This document shows positions 1-7,693 of a DNA stretch of 14,837 nt, piece by piece. Position 1 is the stretch's first letter, and each line of letters starts with the position of its first letter. Made by a program: the position numbers and the translations under genes. A model generated the notes under the pieces. It was given only the letters and a program-made list of their open reading frames with translations, was not told where the DNA came from and ran no database searches. The DNA comes from CAZCAQ01 sp964563965 (GTDB lineage Bacteria > Patescibacteriota > WWE3 > UBA101185 > UBA10185): the NCBI GenBank assembly GCA_964563965.1, contig CAZLZI010000021.1, forward strand, positions 1 to 14,837, written 5' to 3'.

Positions 1-1
1 T

Positions 2-943
2 AAGTTCTCCAAAGCCAAAAAGTTTAACAACTTAGTTGAAGTTCAAATTGGAACTCTAGAGAATGAAAAAACAACAGCTTATCTTAGAGGAGAAACTTGT
101 CAGCCAATATTTTATAACTACGGTCTGGTGAAAGACTCTATGCGTAAAAAGCTTCCTTTTGGTATCGCTCAAATCGGTAAAGCTTTTAGAAATGAAATCA
201 AAGTAGGGCCATTCTTTCACAGAACTCGTGAGTTTGAACAAATGGAACTTGAGATGTACGTTCATCCGAAAGATGCTGATGCTTACTTTAATAAGTTTAA
301 GACTTGGACAGTAGACTGGCTTTTAAGCCTTGGTGTAACTAAAGACATGATAAGACTACGAGATCAAGAATTCAAAGAACGCGCTCACTATAATAAAGTT
401 GCCACTGATTTAGAATACAACTATCCGTTTGGGTGGAAAGAATTCCAAGGAATACATTACAGAAGTGATTGGGATTTAAAAAGACACGGCGAGTTTTCTG
501 GAACAGACTTTACCTACAAAGATGAAGAAACAGGGGAGTCCTATATTCCGCATGTCGTTGAATACTCAATTGGACTAAACAGACTCATGTTAGTGCTACT
601 TTTTGATGCATACACTATTGATGGAGAAAGAACTGTACTAAAACTAGATCCAAAAATAGCACCTTATAAGGCAGCAGTGTTTCCATTAGTCAGAAATAAA
701 CCTGATATTGTTGAGAAGGCAAGAAAAGTATACACAGACTTACTTGTACAAGGCATACATGTTGATTGGGATGACAGGGGTAATATTGGTAAGAGATATT
801 TAGCCCAAGATGAGATAGGAACTCCAGTTTGCATAACTGTAGATTACACAACTCTTGAAGATGATACTGTAACCATACGAGATAGAGACACAACTAAGCA
901 GGAACGAGTACAAGTTTCTGATCTTCTTACTAGTATTAAGTAA
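2..943 (+). CDS. glyS: Glycyl-tRNA synthetase, archaeal/eukaryotic type, 5'-truncated
   Basis: Charges tRNA-Gly with glycine in the cytoplasm; class II synthetase of the single-chain dimeric type. The frame is open from base 2, so the N-terminal part lies outside the window and 313 residues are visible. Seen in order: the glycine-site loop (bases about 83-112, RGETCQPIF where the family usually has RPETAQGIF), class II motif 2 with FRNE at 185-196, the REFEQMELEMYVHP segment, motif 3 with GLNR and its arginine at 581-583, then a C-terminal anticodon-binding domain from about base 650 (APYKAAVFPL onward). The GTG at 128 is an internal codon, not a start, because family homology continues upstream of it. 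The changed P, A and G of the PETAQG loop are odd, but the glutamate is kept. The TAA is followed 19 bp later by relA, so the two are probably co-transcribed. The symbol is used for the one-subunit enzyme. Confidence 0.93.
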   Translation, partial: KFSKAKKFNNLVEVQIGTLENEKTTAYLRGETCQPIFYNYGLVKDSMRKKLPFGIAQIGKAFRNEIKVGPFFHRTREFEQMELEMYVHPKDADAYFNKFKTWTVDWLLSLGVTKDMIRLRDQEFKERAHYNKVATDLEYNYPFGWKEFQGIHYRSDWDLKRHGEFSGTDFTYKDEETGESYIPHVVEYSIGLNRLMLVLLFDAYTIDGERTVLKLDPKIAPYKAAVFPLVRNKPDIVEKARKVYTDLLVQGIHVDWDDRGNIGKRYLAQDEIGTPVCITVDYTTLEDDTVTIRDRDTTKQERVQVSDLLTSIK

Positions 944-950
944 TTGTTCT

Positions 951-960
951 ATTGGAGGAA
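951..960 (+). promoter_or_regulatory. Shine-Dalgarno site of the RelA/SpoT gene
   Basis: GGAGG at 954-958 lies 4 bases before the ATG at 963. It is the clearest ribosome binding site in the window; most other genes here start by overlap with the previous stop or have no visible site. It supports the 963 start. Confidence 0.8.
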
Positions 961-962
961 CA

Positions 963-2366
963 ATGACACTACTTGAACAAGCCACAGACTTTGCTAAAAA
1001 TTTTCACAAAGATCACACAAGATTAACAGGGGAACCTGTATATGAGCATTGTCAAAGAGTTGTGCATATTCTTCAGGAAGAAGGAATAACTGATGAAAAG
1101 CTACTTGTAGTTGCTACATTGCATCATGTACTTAAGTACGATAACAGCCAGGAACTCCAACGCAAGTTGAGTATGACTTTTGGAGACGATTTAGTGTCCC
1201 TACTACTTGCTTATCAATCATTGACACTTAAAAAAGTTAAAAGACATACAGACTTTCAATACAATGAAAGACTAATGGTTCAGACTTTTTTAAATCTTGC
1301 CGATAATATGGATGTGTTAGTTATCAGGCTTGCAGATAAATTAGCAAATTTAGTTGCCAGTTTTACTTTAGATGTGGAAGCAAGATCTAGAATAGCGCAA
1401 CGCGCTCTTTATATTTATGCTCCTATAGCAAGACTTGTTGGCTTGTCTGGGTTTTTAACTAAGTTAGAGGAGCAGAGTTTTAAGATACTCTATACAGCAG
1501 ATTATTATAGAATTAACAGATTATTAAAGACCATAGAAGTAGATGCTCATGAGTTTTTTAAAGATGCAGGTTCCTTTGTTACCGCCACCTTACTCGAACA
1601 TGGTATTGCATGTAGTTTAAAGTTTCGCATAAAACGACCTTTCTCCATATTTAAGAAGGAGAGAAAATATCTTGCTCAAGGCAAGGATCTAGCTGATTAT
1701 TTTCACGCTTTTCCTGATGTTGTGGCAATGAGAGTTATCGTGGAAACTGTTGAACAATGCTATCTGGTTGACACCTTACTTAGATCAATTTGGCTTTCTG
1801 CTGATGAACACTATGAAGATTTAATTTCAAAACCACGACCTAGTGGATACAAATCTATCCATTCAATTTTTAGAGTTTCTGAAAAGTTTAATCTGGAAGT
1901 TCAAATAAGAACACATGAGATGCATGAATACAATGAAAATGGTGGTGCTAGCCACATTTTCTATAAAGCAGGGACTAACTTTAAGTCTAATTTAGAAAGA
2001 GATCCAGATTGGCTTAAAAAGCTAAACTACTGGGAAAAAGATATTGCCTTTGATTCTGCTGGTGAGGTAAAAGAGAAGCCGTTTTCACGCAAGATTTATA
2101 CTTTTACCCCTAAAGGAGACATCATTGAACTTGATAGAGGTGCAACAGTTATAGACTTTGCATATGCTGTACATGAAGATATTGGTCGAAACTTTACGGG
2201 TTGTCTTGTGAATGGAGCTATCGCTAAAGCCTCTCATATATTAAATGATGGTGATGTTATTGAAATTAAAGCATCAAAAAAACAAAAGCTACCAAGTCGA
2301 GATTGGCTTGAGTTTGTTAAAACATCTAAAGCTAGAAATCATATTAGAAAGGAACTAAGTGCATAA
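963..2366 (+). CDS. relA: Short RelA/SpoT-family (p)ppGpp synthetase with degenerate HD domain
   Basis: Stringent-response enzyme making (p)ppGpp from ATP and GDP/GTP. Order: HD domain (about residues 1-180), synthetase domain (about 215-335), TGS domain (about 375-435), then the PSRDWLEFVKTSKAR segment; the protein ends at 467 residues, whereas full Rel proteins have about 700-750, so the helical, zinc-finger/CC and ACT regions are absent. Synthetase hallmarks are kept: KRPFSIFKK, D252 in FPDVVAMR (the Rel catalytic Asp), SGYKSIH (294-300) and E312 in EVQIRT. The hydrolase signature is not: the usual HDVVEDT reads HHVLKYD at 54-60, so the metal-binding Asp and the catalytic Glu-Asp are replaced, although H29 and D125 remain. 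The RxKD/ExDD spot reads HYED (283-286). I infer a synthetase-only enzyme. The symbol marks the family, not proven orthology to E. coli RelA. Confidence 0.9.
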   Translation: MTLLEQATDFAKNFHKDHTRLTGEPVYEHCQRVVHILQEEGITDEKLLVVATLHHVLKYDNSQELQRKLSMTFGDDLVSLLLAYQSLTLKKVKRHTDFQYNERLMVQTFLNLADNMDVLVIRLADKLANLVASFTLDVEARSRIAQRALYIYAPIARLVGLSGFLTKLEEQSFKILYTADYYRINRLLKTIEVDAHEFFKDAGSFVTATLLEHGIACSLKFRIKRPFSIFKKERKYLAQGKDLADYFHAFPDVVAMRVIVETVEQCYLVDTLLRSIWLSADEHYEDLISKPRPSGYKSIHSIFRVSEKFNLEVQIRTHEMHEYNENGGASHIFYKAGTNFKSNLERDPDWLKKLNYWEKDIAFDSAGEVKEKPFSRKIYTFTPKGDIIELDRGATVIDFAYAVHEDIGRNFTGCLVNGAIAKASHILNDGDVIEIKASKKQKLPSRDWLEFVKTSKARNHIRKELSA

Positions 2367-2510
2367 ATTATACGGTTTCAATCCACTGGAAATAAAATAC
2401 GCTATTGTATTGGAATAAGTCCTTGTAACGATCGCACTATTACATTAACTATTGTCAGAAAGTTCCCATTGACGTAATTTATATGTAATTGTTATTTATA
2501 TTAATAATTG
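2367..2510 (+). promoter_or_regulatory. Intergenic region with possible promoter for the accessory operon
   Basis: About 144 bases between relA and the GT-A gene. TTGACG at 2469-2474 is a good -35 match. With a 17-base spacer the -10 would be TTATTT (2492-2497); the better-looking TATATT (2498-2503) is 23 bases away. Either would start the transcript within a few bases of the ATG at 2511, and no Shine-Dalgarno site precedes that ATG, so the message may be leaderless. No convincing rho-independent terminator for relA is visible. Confidence 0.35.
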
Positions 2511-3785
2511 ATGGACATAATATATCAGGAATTATTTAGACATGGACTAGAAGAGCTTTTGGAAGACAAGGAGTTTCAAAAAATAAATCCCAAACAATAT
2601 TTCGAAGCTGCACACGAGGCTTTCTATGATGTTATGGCTAATATTTTTGAACCTAAAGAAAACATAGAATCGTATTTGTCACCGGATTTAGGGTTTGTTC
2701 AATTACAAAACATATTAAGTAGCTACAAAGATGAGAAGAGCTTCTATTCTAAACATTATTCTCGTATTCAAAGTAGTCACGATCTAGTTATTGTAGTTCC
2801 GGCTAAGAACGAGGGTAAAAGCATTTACTATTGCTTACGATCGCTCATTAATGAAGTCAAAAAAACAAAGTTAAAGGTTTATATTGTTGTTTGTATTAAC
2901 AATACTATTGATGATACATTAGTTAAAGTAGATCAAGTTCTTCAAGAGGTTATGATAGACAACTTGACAAGTCGGGTATTGGTTTTTAAAGAAGGAGTGG
3001 AAGTTTCTCTCCCCAGCATACTTAACCAAGGCTATTTAAGTTTATTGGAAAGCGATTCCCTAGTAGGAAATGAAAACGATGTTTATTTCTGTACTTATGA
3101 TGGAGATGCGGTAGTCTTAAATGCAAGTAAGAATTCTGTTTTCGATATCCAAATTAAAGAATTAAACAGTGATCCAAATTTAGTACTCATAAGTGGACAT
3201 AGTGTTGATCTAAGAAGAAAATTTACTGTTTTTCATCATTATGCTAATTTAGCAACTAGACCTGAGATAGTTACGAACCTTTTACCTAAACCTTATACGC
3301 ATGGCGGCGGTGGAGGCTTGTACATGAGACTTGCATCATTTCCCGCCAATCTTTTAAGTAATAAAGATTTGGGCGGATTGTCATTAAACATAATCGCCCA
3401 TATGAATAAAAGTAAAGAAGAATTAAAAAGAATACCATTCCACAAGTGGGTAGTTAGAACTAACGTAAACACACTCACAAGTCATCCAACAAGAACTAAT
3501 TTCAACGATTGGTTAGTAACATATAAAGGTTACTCAAAATTTAGGAAGAAAGCTCAAAGCATACTTGATCCAGAAGTTTACGACCTTTGGGAGGCTAAGA
3601 GGATGGAGTCTAAAAACTATCAATATAGTATTCTTTATAACATGGCAGAGAATTATTTTACACTTAAAGAATTTGCAGGTTATTTGCTAATTAAGAGGTA
3701 TGTTTACGATAAAATAATGAGCTCTGATCAGATTTCTCGTGAGAAGCTGTTAGGTTTTAGCCCTCGAGCGCATAAGAACATATGA
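2511..3785 (+). CDS. GT-A fold glycosyltransferase (family 2-like)
   Basis: Predicted to transfer a sugar from a nucleotide-sugar donor. Visible: an N-terminal helical extension of about 90 residues, then the GT2 opening LVIVVPAKNEGKSI (P97, N100, E101), a DxD-type metal/donor motif in TYDGDA (D197, D199), and a glycine-rich THGGGGGLYM loop (265-269) where GT2 enzymes place acceptor-side residues. There is no signal peptide and no clear membrane segment, so it is probably cytosolic. I chose ATG 2511 (424 residues) over the TTG at 2508. It is the first of four genes that overlap by 4-8 bases, implying coupled translation. The long N-terminal extension and the C-terminal region after about residue 300 are not recognised. 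Donor and acceptor cannot be told from sequence. Confidence 0.8.
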   Translation: MDIIYQELFRHGLEELLEDKEFQKINPKQYFEAAHEAFYDVMANIFEPKENIESYLSPDLGFVQLQNILSSYKDEKSFYSKHYSRIQSSHDLVIVVPAKNEGKSIYYCLRSLINEVKKTKLKVYIVVCINNTIDDTLVKVDQVLQEVMIDNLTSRVLVFKEGVEVSLPSILNQGYLSLLESDSLVGNENDVYFCTYDGDAVVLNASKNSVFDIQIKELNSDPNLVLISGHSVDLRRKFTVFHHYANLATRPEIVTNLLPKPYTHGGGGGLYMRLASFPANLLSNKDLGGLSLNIIAHMNKSKEELKRIPFHKWVVRTNVNTLTSHPTRTNFNDWLVTYKGYSKFRKKAQSILDPEVYDLWEAKRMESKNYQYSILYNMAENYFTLKEFAGYLLIKRYVYDKIMSSDQISREKLLGFSPRAHKNI

Positions 3786-4939
3786 ATTTTAATGTACCTA
3801 GACTTTATAGCCTAGTACTGCCTGAGTTTGAAAATGATATTGAATTTAGTCAGCTCAAAAATTACGATCCTGCTTTCATGGAGTCACTTGAGAGAACAAG
3901 ATCCATTCATGCGCGGTACGGTGTTGGAGTATTCGAGAGTGAAACTAAAGGTTTAACAGCATCAGAAAGGGATTTTTTGGTAAATAACGGATTAGATCCT
4001 AGTAAGTTTTACAGTATTAAATCTGCTGGAAGGTTGGAATACGCTCATACAAGTCGATATTCCATAGTAAGTAATAGTGAAATACTTATAAAGTTCTTCC
4101 CTAGTCAATTAAAAAAGCGTGATTTGTCAAGCTTGAGTAAAGAAATCCGTATCAACAAATTACTTACAGAAGCTTTATCTAGCAAGAGAGTTACTCTTAA
4201 CGGGGCTGAGTACCATATTTCTGTTCCTCAGGTGATAGATTCTAGTGAGGGGGAATACTTAATCTATGAATTCATAAATAGTGAGTCTTCAATTTCTGTG
4301 CCCCAAGCAATAGGGATATACAATGAATATAACAACTTAACTTTGGATTATGCTCTATTGCAACAATTTCATTATTCATATGATACTTGGAGGGAAAACT
4401 TTACAGAAATTGCTAGAAAATCAGTTAATGCAGGTATTGTTAAGCTGAATTCTGAGTTTTTGCTCAAGTTGCTAGAAAATAACAAAGATACTTTTACAGC
4501 AACTATTGGAATTGTCCACGGCGATCCAAAGCCGCAAGATCATATATTGATAAAAGCAAATAAAATATACTTAACAGACAATGAGCGAACAATGATTACA
4601 ACAAGGTATTATGATGCTGCTCTACTCTCTATTAATATGCATAGATACGGTGAGATAATGAGTTACGCTGTCTTAGCTCAGGCATATAAATTAGAAAATG
4701 ATGCATTCCTGGATCTATTTCTTCTGCTGGAGTCTTTTCTAATACTACGTGAAATCTACGTAGTTTTTACAGATCCTAACATCAAGTCTAGTAGTATTTC
4801 GAAAATAGGTGTTAAAAAGTATCGTGATTTTAAGATCTTGCTTAAGAAGCTTACATACAATTTATCCTTTTTATATCTAGATGTTAAGTTTGTTGAGGTA
4901 GAGGAGCTATTTAAGAAATTCGACCTGTCATATGAATAA
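3782..4939 (+). CDS. Aminoglycoside phosphotransferase/choline-kinase-like protein
   Basis: Predicted small-molecule kinase of the APH/choline kinase fold. Visible: a candidate ATP-binding lysine in ILIKFF (K104) with a candidate partner glutamate in SKEIRI (E121), hinge-like EGEYLIYEFI, the catalytic loop IVHGDPKPQD (H246, D248) and the metal-binding Asp in LTDNERT (D266). The family loop is normally HGDxxxxN; here the Asn position is Asp (D253), which could alter metal binding or reflect divergence. The first 85 or so residues are an unassigned N-terminal region. Its start codon overlaps the previous stop (ATGA at 3782-3785) and its own end overlaps the next gene by 8 bases, so it is firmly part of the operon. 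It most likely phosphorylates a sugar, amino alcohol or glycoside made by the cluster rather than giving antibiotic resistance; substrate unknown. Confidence 0.75.
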   Translation: MNFNVPRLYSLVLPEFENDIEFSQLKNYDPAFMESLERTRSIHARYGVGVFESETKGLTASERDFLVNNGLDPSKFYSIKSAGRLEYAHTSRYSIVSNSEILIKFFPSQLKKRDLSSLSKEIRINKLLTEALSSKRVTLNGAEYHISVPQVIDSSEGEYLIYEFINSESSISVPQAIGIYNEYNNLTLDYALLQQFHYSYDTWRENFTEIARKSVNAGIVKLNSEFLLKLLENNKDTFTATIGIVHGDPKPQDHILIKANKIYLTDNERTMITTRYYDAALLSINMHRYGEIMSYAVLAQAYKLENDAFLDLFLLLESFLILREIYVVFTDPNIKSSSISKIGVKKYRDFKILLKKLTYNLSFLYLDVKFVEVEELFKKFDLSYE

Positions 4940-5813
4940 GATAGTTTTAGATTTGATCCCAGAAAACATTTCTGTATTAGGTTTCTTTACTAGTCAAAGT
5001 TCTTCTCACGCTGATATCACAGTCACACAAAATAATGATTTTCTTCAACTGTCGTTACTGTCTCCCCATTTCCCCCAAAACGAATTAATAGTGCTAAATA
5101 AGCTTTCGATGCAAAATGGAACCTTTAGTTTTAAAAATACAGCTCCTGGTTATCCGTATTCGTTTATGTATTCTAACAACGATACCACAGGTACCATCAA
5201 AAATTTAGTTGATGAAATGAACATAAGTCACAGGTTTTCATACAAAGAAAAGATGGTTGAACTCACAAGAGCTAAACTAGAAATTTCATATTTTTCCGAA
5301 CTAGAGTTACTAAGAAAGTACTATTTAGATGAAGTTCCTGAACTATATATACATTTATACTTTACATTGGAGACATTAAATTATTTAAGCTTGACTAGGG
5401 GTATAAAATTGCACCCTAGCCACATACGGTTGGCTTTGCTTCATGATATAGGTAAGCCTTTATACTTGCTTATTAAAGAGAATAGACTTTACGATCCTGT
5501 TTTGCTTAATAAGTTTGCAAATCGAAAAAAGGATACAGAAATTTCACTTGAAATAATATCAGAACTTGAAGACATTAATGGTGATAACTATGACCTACTT
5601 ATTAATTTTTTGCATGATAATTACAAAGATGATTTACCATCTTCTTTAGTAAAATTATCTGAATTGTTATCCTCATATTATTTGTTGGCTATTTCAGAAG
5701 AACTTGAATTAGCTTTATACTTGAAAGCTTTGTCCGTTGCTTCTGTATATAAAGTTGATGCTAAGTATTTATTAAAGAAATATATAAAGTTGTTAGATAT
5801 AATTATAAAATGA
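4932..5813 (+). CDS. HD-domain protein, putative metal-dependent phosphohydrolase
   Basis: An unrecognised N-terminal part (about residues 1-110, beta-rich in appearance) is followed by an HD domain: H141 in IHLYFTLETL, the HD doublet H171-D172 in ALLHDIGKP, and H228-D229 in FLHDNY. The LLHDIGKP motif is typical of HD phosphohydrolases, which cleave phosphate esters of nucleotides or other metabolites using one or two metals. The distal Asp of the classical motif is not obvious; a Glu in KLSELLSS may stand in its place. It sits between the kinase-like and the GT-B genes with overlaps of 8 and 4 bases, so it probably acts on a phosphorylated intermediate of the same pathway. It contains no recognisable RelA-type hydrolase signature, so a link to (p)ppGpp is only conceivable. 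Lines sampled here are among the lowest in G+C of the window (27-28%). Confidence 0.7.
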   Translation: MNKIVLDLIPENISVLGFFTSQSSSHADITVTQNNDFLQLSLLSPHFPQNELIVLNKLSMQNGTFSFKNTAPGYPYSFMYSNNDTTGTIKNLVDEMNISHRFSYKEKMVELTRAKLEISYFSELELLRKYYLDEVPELYIHLYFTLETLNYLSLTRGIKLHPSHIRLALLHDIGKPLYLLIKENRLYDPVLLNKFANRKKDTEISLEIISELEDINGDNYDLLINFLHDNYKDDLPSSLVKLSELLSSYYLLAISEELELALYLKALSVASVYKVDAKYLLKKYIKLLDIIIK

Positions 5814-7018
5814 AAATTGCTTACTTTACCCAAAACTTTAAAGTTCAAGACAATATGAAGGGAATTGGATACAGATGTTGGGAGATTGGTAATGTTTTAT
5901 CGGATTACTTCGACGTTATACTCTTTGTACCAAATGAAGTTGATGACCTGCTTAATAGTAAAAAGAATAGTAAATTAATTATTACGAAAAGGCCTGACAT
6001 TAACACTATAGAAGCTTATATTAAAGAGTTTGATGTGTTTATTCTGGAATCTTGGGAGGACCCAGAATTAGTCAGTAAGTTGATTCAACTAGATAAAATT
6101 ATAATTACCGATAGTCTCATTTCACCTATAGAGTTGTTAATGGTGCAGAAAGTGAAGAATGACCCGAACAGGGACTCATTGTTATCAGACTTATTGAAAA
6201 GTTATTCCAGACAGCTTACCCATTCAGATTCAATAATAGTGGGTTCTTTTGAGGAAAAGCTGATTATGTTAGGAGTTCTAACAACATTAGGTAGGGTAAA
6301 TTTTTTCACTTTTGAATCCGATCCAGAACTAAACGATCTTATTAGTATTGTTCCTCCGGGGTACAGCAAAAATTACAATGAAACTGTGTTGTTTGAAAAT
6401 ATTTCCTCGAACGAAAGTGATACTCTAAGATTAATTTGGAATGGCGGTTTGTGGAACCATTACTCCCCAAACCTGTTAATAGATGTGGTAAGAGAGTTAA
6501 ACGACAATGGTTTACCTACGAGTTTGTTGTTTATGTATACTGCGATGAATACACCTACCGATGTAGCTAAGTCCGCTATAGAGTTTGCTAAGGAAATAAA
6601 TATATTAAACAAATCTATATTCTTTAACGATGAGCAGGTACTGTTCCATAACAGATGTCCTTATTTAAACACCTCTGATGCAATTGCAATATTTTACGAT
6701 AAGTCTATAGATGCCCTTACATCGTTAAGACTAAGATTTCGTGATTCTTTACTATTTGGTAAACCTATTTTTGTTACTAATTACGGCATGTTGGCAGAGT
6801 TAGTAAATAAAGAAAAGATCGGTATAACAGTTGACATGCATGATAGAGCTAGTTTGATTGATGAATTGCCTAAGTTGAAGACTAACTCAGACTTCTATAA
6901 AAATAATATCGATAGGATTAAAGACCCTTTCATATATGAGAATTCACTTAAATCTCTCATTCACTTTATTAAAACTGGTAGAAGATCAAGCGATAGAGTA
7001 TTTTGGACTAATAATTAA
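5810..7018 (+). CDS. GT-B fold glycosyltransferase (family 4-like)
   Basis: Predicted retaining glycosyltransferase with two Rossmann domains. The N-terminal domain opens MKIAYFTQNFKVQDNMKGIGYRC-like sequence, as acceptor-side domains of GT4 enzymes do. The second domain begins near LRLIWNGGLWNHYSPNLLID (about residue 205) and includes the donor-side segment LRLRFRDSLLFGKPIFVTN (about 306-324), followed by LAELV and GITVD, a pattern seen in GT4 donor-binding lobes. No membrane segment is seen. ATG 5810 overlaps the HD gene stop as ATGA. The stop TAA at 7016-7018 shares bases with the stop of the convergent HAD gene. The closing tail GRRSSDRVFWTNN is short and basic. Donor and acceptor are unknown; being last in the operon with a GT-A enzyme first suggests at least two sugars are added to the same product. 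Confidence 0.77.
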   Translation: MKIAYFTQNFKVQDNMKGIGYRCWEIGNVLSDYFDVILFVPNEVDDLLNSKKNSKLIITKRPDINTIEAYIKEFDVFILESWEDPELVSKLIQLDKIIITDSLISPIELLMVQKVKNDPNRDSLLSDLLKSYSRQLTHSDSIIVGSFEEKLIMLGVLTTLGRVNFFTFESDPELNDLISIVPPGYSKNYNETVLFENISSNESDTLRLIWNGGLWNHYSPNLLIDVVRELNDNGLPTSLLFMYTAMNTPTDVAKSAIEFAKEINILNKSIFFNDEQVLFHNRCPYLNTSDAIAIFYDKSIDALTSLRLRFRDSLLFGKPIFVTNYGMLAELVNKEKIGITVDMHDRASLIDELPKLKTNSDFYKNNIDRIKDPFIYENSLKSLIHFIKTGRRSSDRVFWTNN

Positions 7019-7683
7019 CTAGCTAGTGTCCTTAAAAATTCTTTATATTCTAGTATTTGAGCGTAATTTTTAGGCGCGTAATAAATTTTAATGTTCATAT
7101 GCTCAATATTTTTATAATATAGCTCTTTTTGTTTCGTTAAGTACAATAGTTTTTCACTTTTTGTATTTTTTGCTAGTTCTACGTCTAAGGGAGAATCGCC
7201 AATGGCTAGATCGTATTTATTGTACTTTTGGTTTAATAGGGGCTGGGGTTTAAATGTGTTTTCCACGATCTGGTCTTCAAGTGAAAATACATCTTGTATA
7301 GAATTTACAATGTCTAGATCATTAAGAGCTTTAAATATAACTGTCTTAAACATAAACGAATATATTGTTCCGCTGACTCTTAAGCTTTTTAGGTAGTTCG
7401 CAAATGGGTTAATATTGTATGTATCTTTAAACTTATAGTTTTGTAGAAAAATTTCTGTAGATTTAGCATAGGCTGTCATTAATTCATCAAAGTGCATCCT
7501 AGTTAGATTTGCTATTTCAGCTACAAATGCGAGTTCTGAATTGTATCTCTTTGCTTTATAGGCTTCTTGAAGAGCAAAACTTTTTGGTAATTCTTGAGAA
7601 AGAAAAAAAGACCTATTCTCGGAAATGAATTCTTGTGTGGAGCAAATGGTTCCATCAAAGTCCCATAGAATTGTTTTAATCAT
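7015..7683 (-). CDS. HAD-superfamily phosphatase (phosphoglycolate phosphatase-like)
   Basis: A 222-residue haloacid-dehalogenase-type hydrolase. Motif I is LWDFDGT with nucleophile D8 and acid/base D10; a small helical cap lies at about residues 15-90; motif II is probably in VSGTIYS (103-109); motif III lysine K145 is in TFKPQP; motif IV is IGDSPLD (D163, D167). These are the residues for removing phosphate from a small molecule through an aspartyl-phosphate. It faces the glycosyltransferase operon tail to tail, with the stop codons sharing TTAA at 7015-7018. It is thus on a separate transcript and each message would be antisense to the other at its end. Being next to a kinase-like and two transferase genes suggests it acts on a sugar phosphate from that pathway, which is inference. 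The closing lysine-rich, tyrosine-rich region after residue 175 is not distinctive. Confidence 0.82.
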   Translation of the reverse strand: MIKTILWDFDGTICSTQEFISENRSFFLSQELPKSFALQEAYKAKRYNSELAFVAEIANLTRMHFDELMTAYAKSTEIFLQNYKFKDTYNINPFANYLKSLRVSGTIYSFMFKTVIFKALNDLDIVNSIQDVFSLEDQIVENTFKPQPLLNQKYNKYDLAIGDSPLDVELAKNTKSEKLLYLTKQKELYYKNIEHMNIKIYYAPKNYAQILEYKEFLRTLAS

Positions 7684-7693
7684 GAATAGGGCT

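Noticed and set aside
128..130. GTG at 128 as start of the glycyl-tRNA synthetase gene.
   Set aside because: The frame is open to base 2 and upstream codons encode family sequence, so this is an internal valine.
2424..2444. Inverted repeat TGTAA/TTACA downstream of relA.
   Set aside because: Five pairs with an 11-base loop and no T-run; not enough for a terminator.
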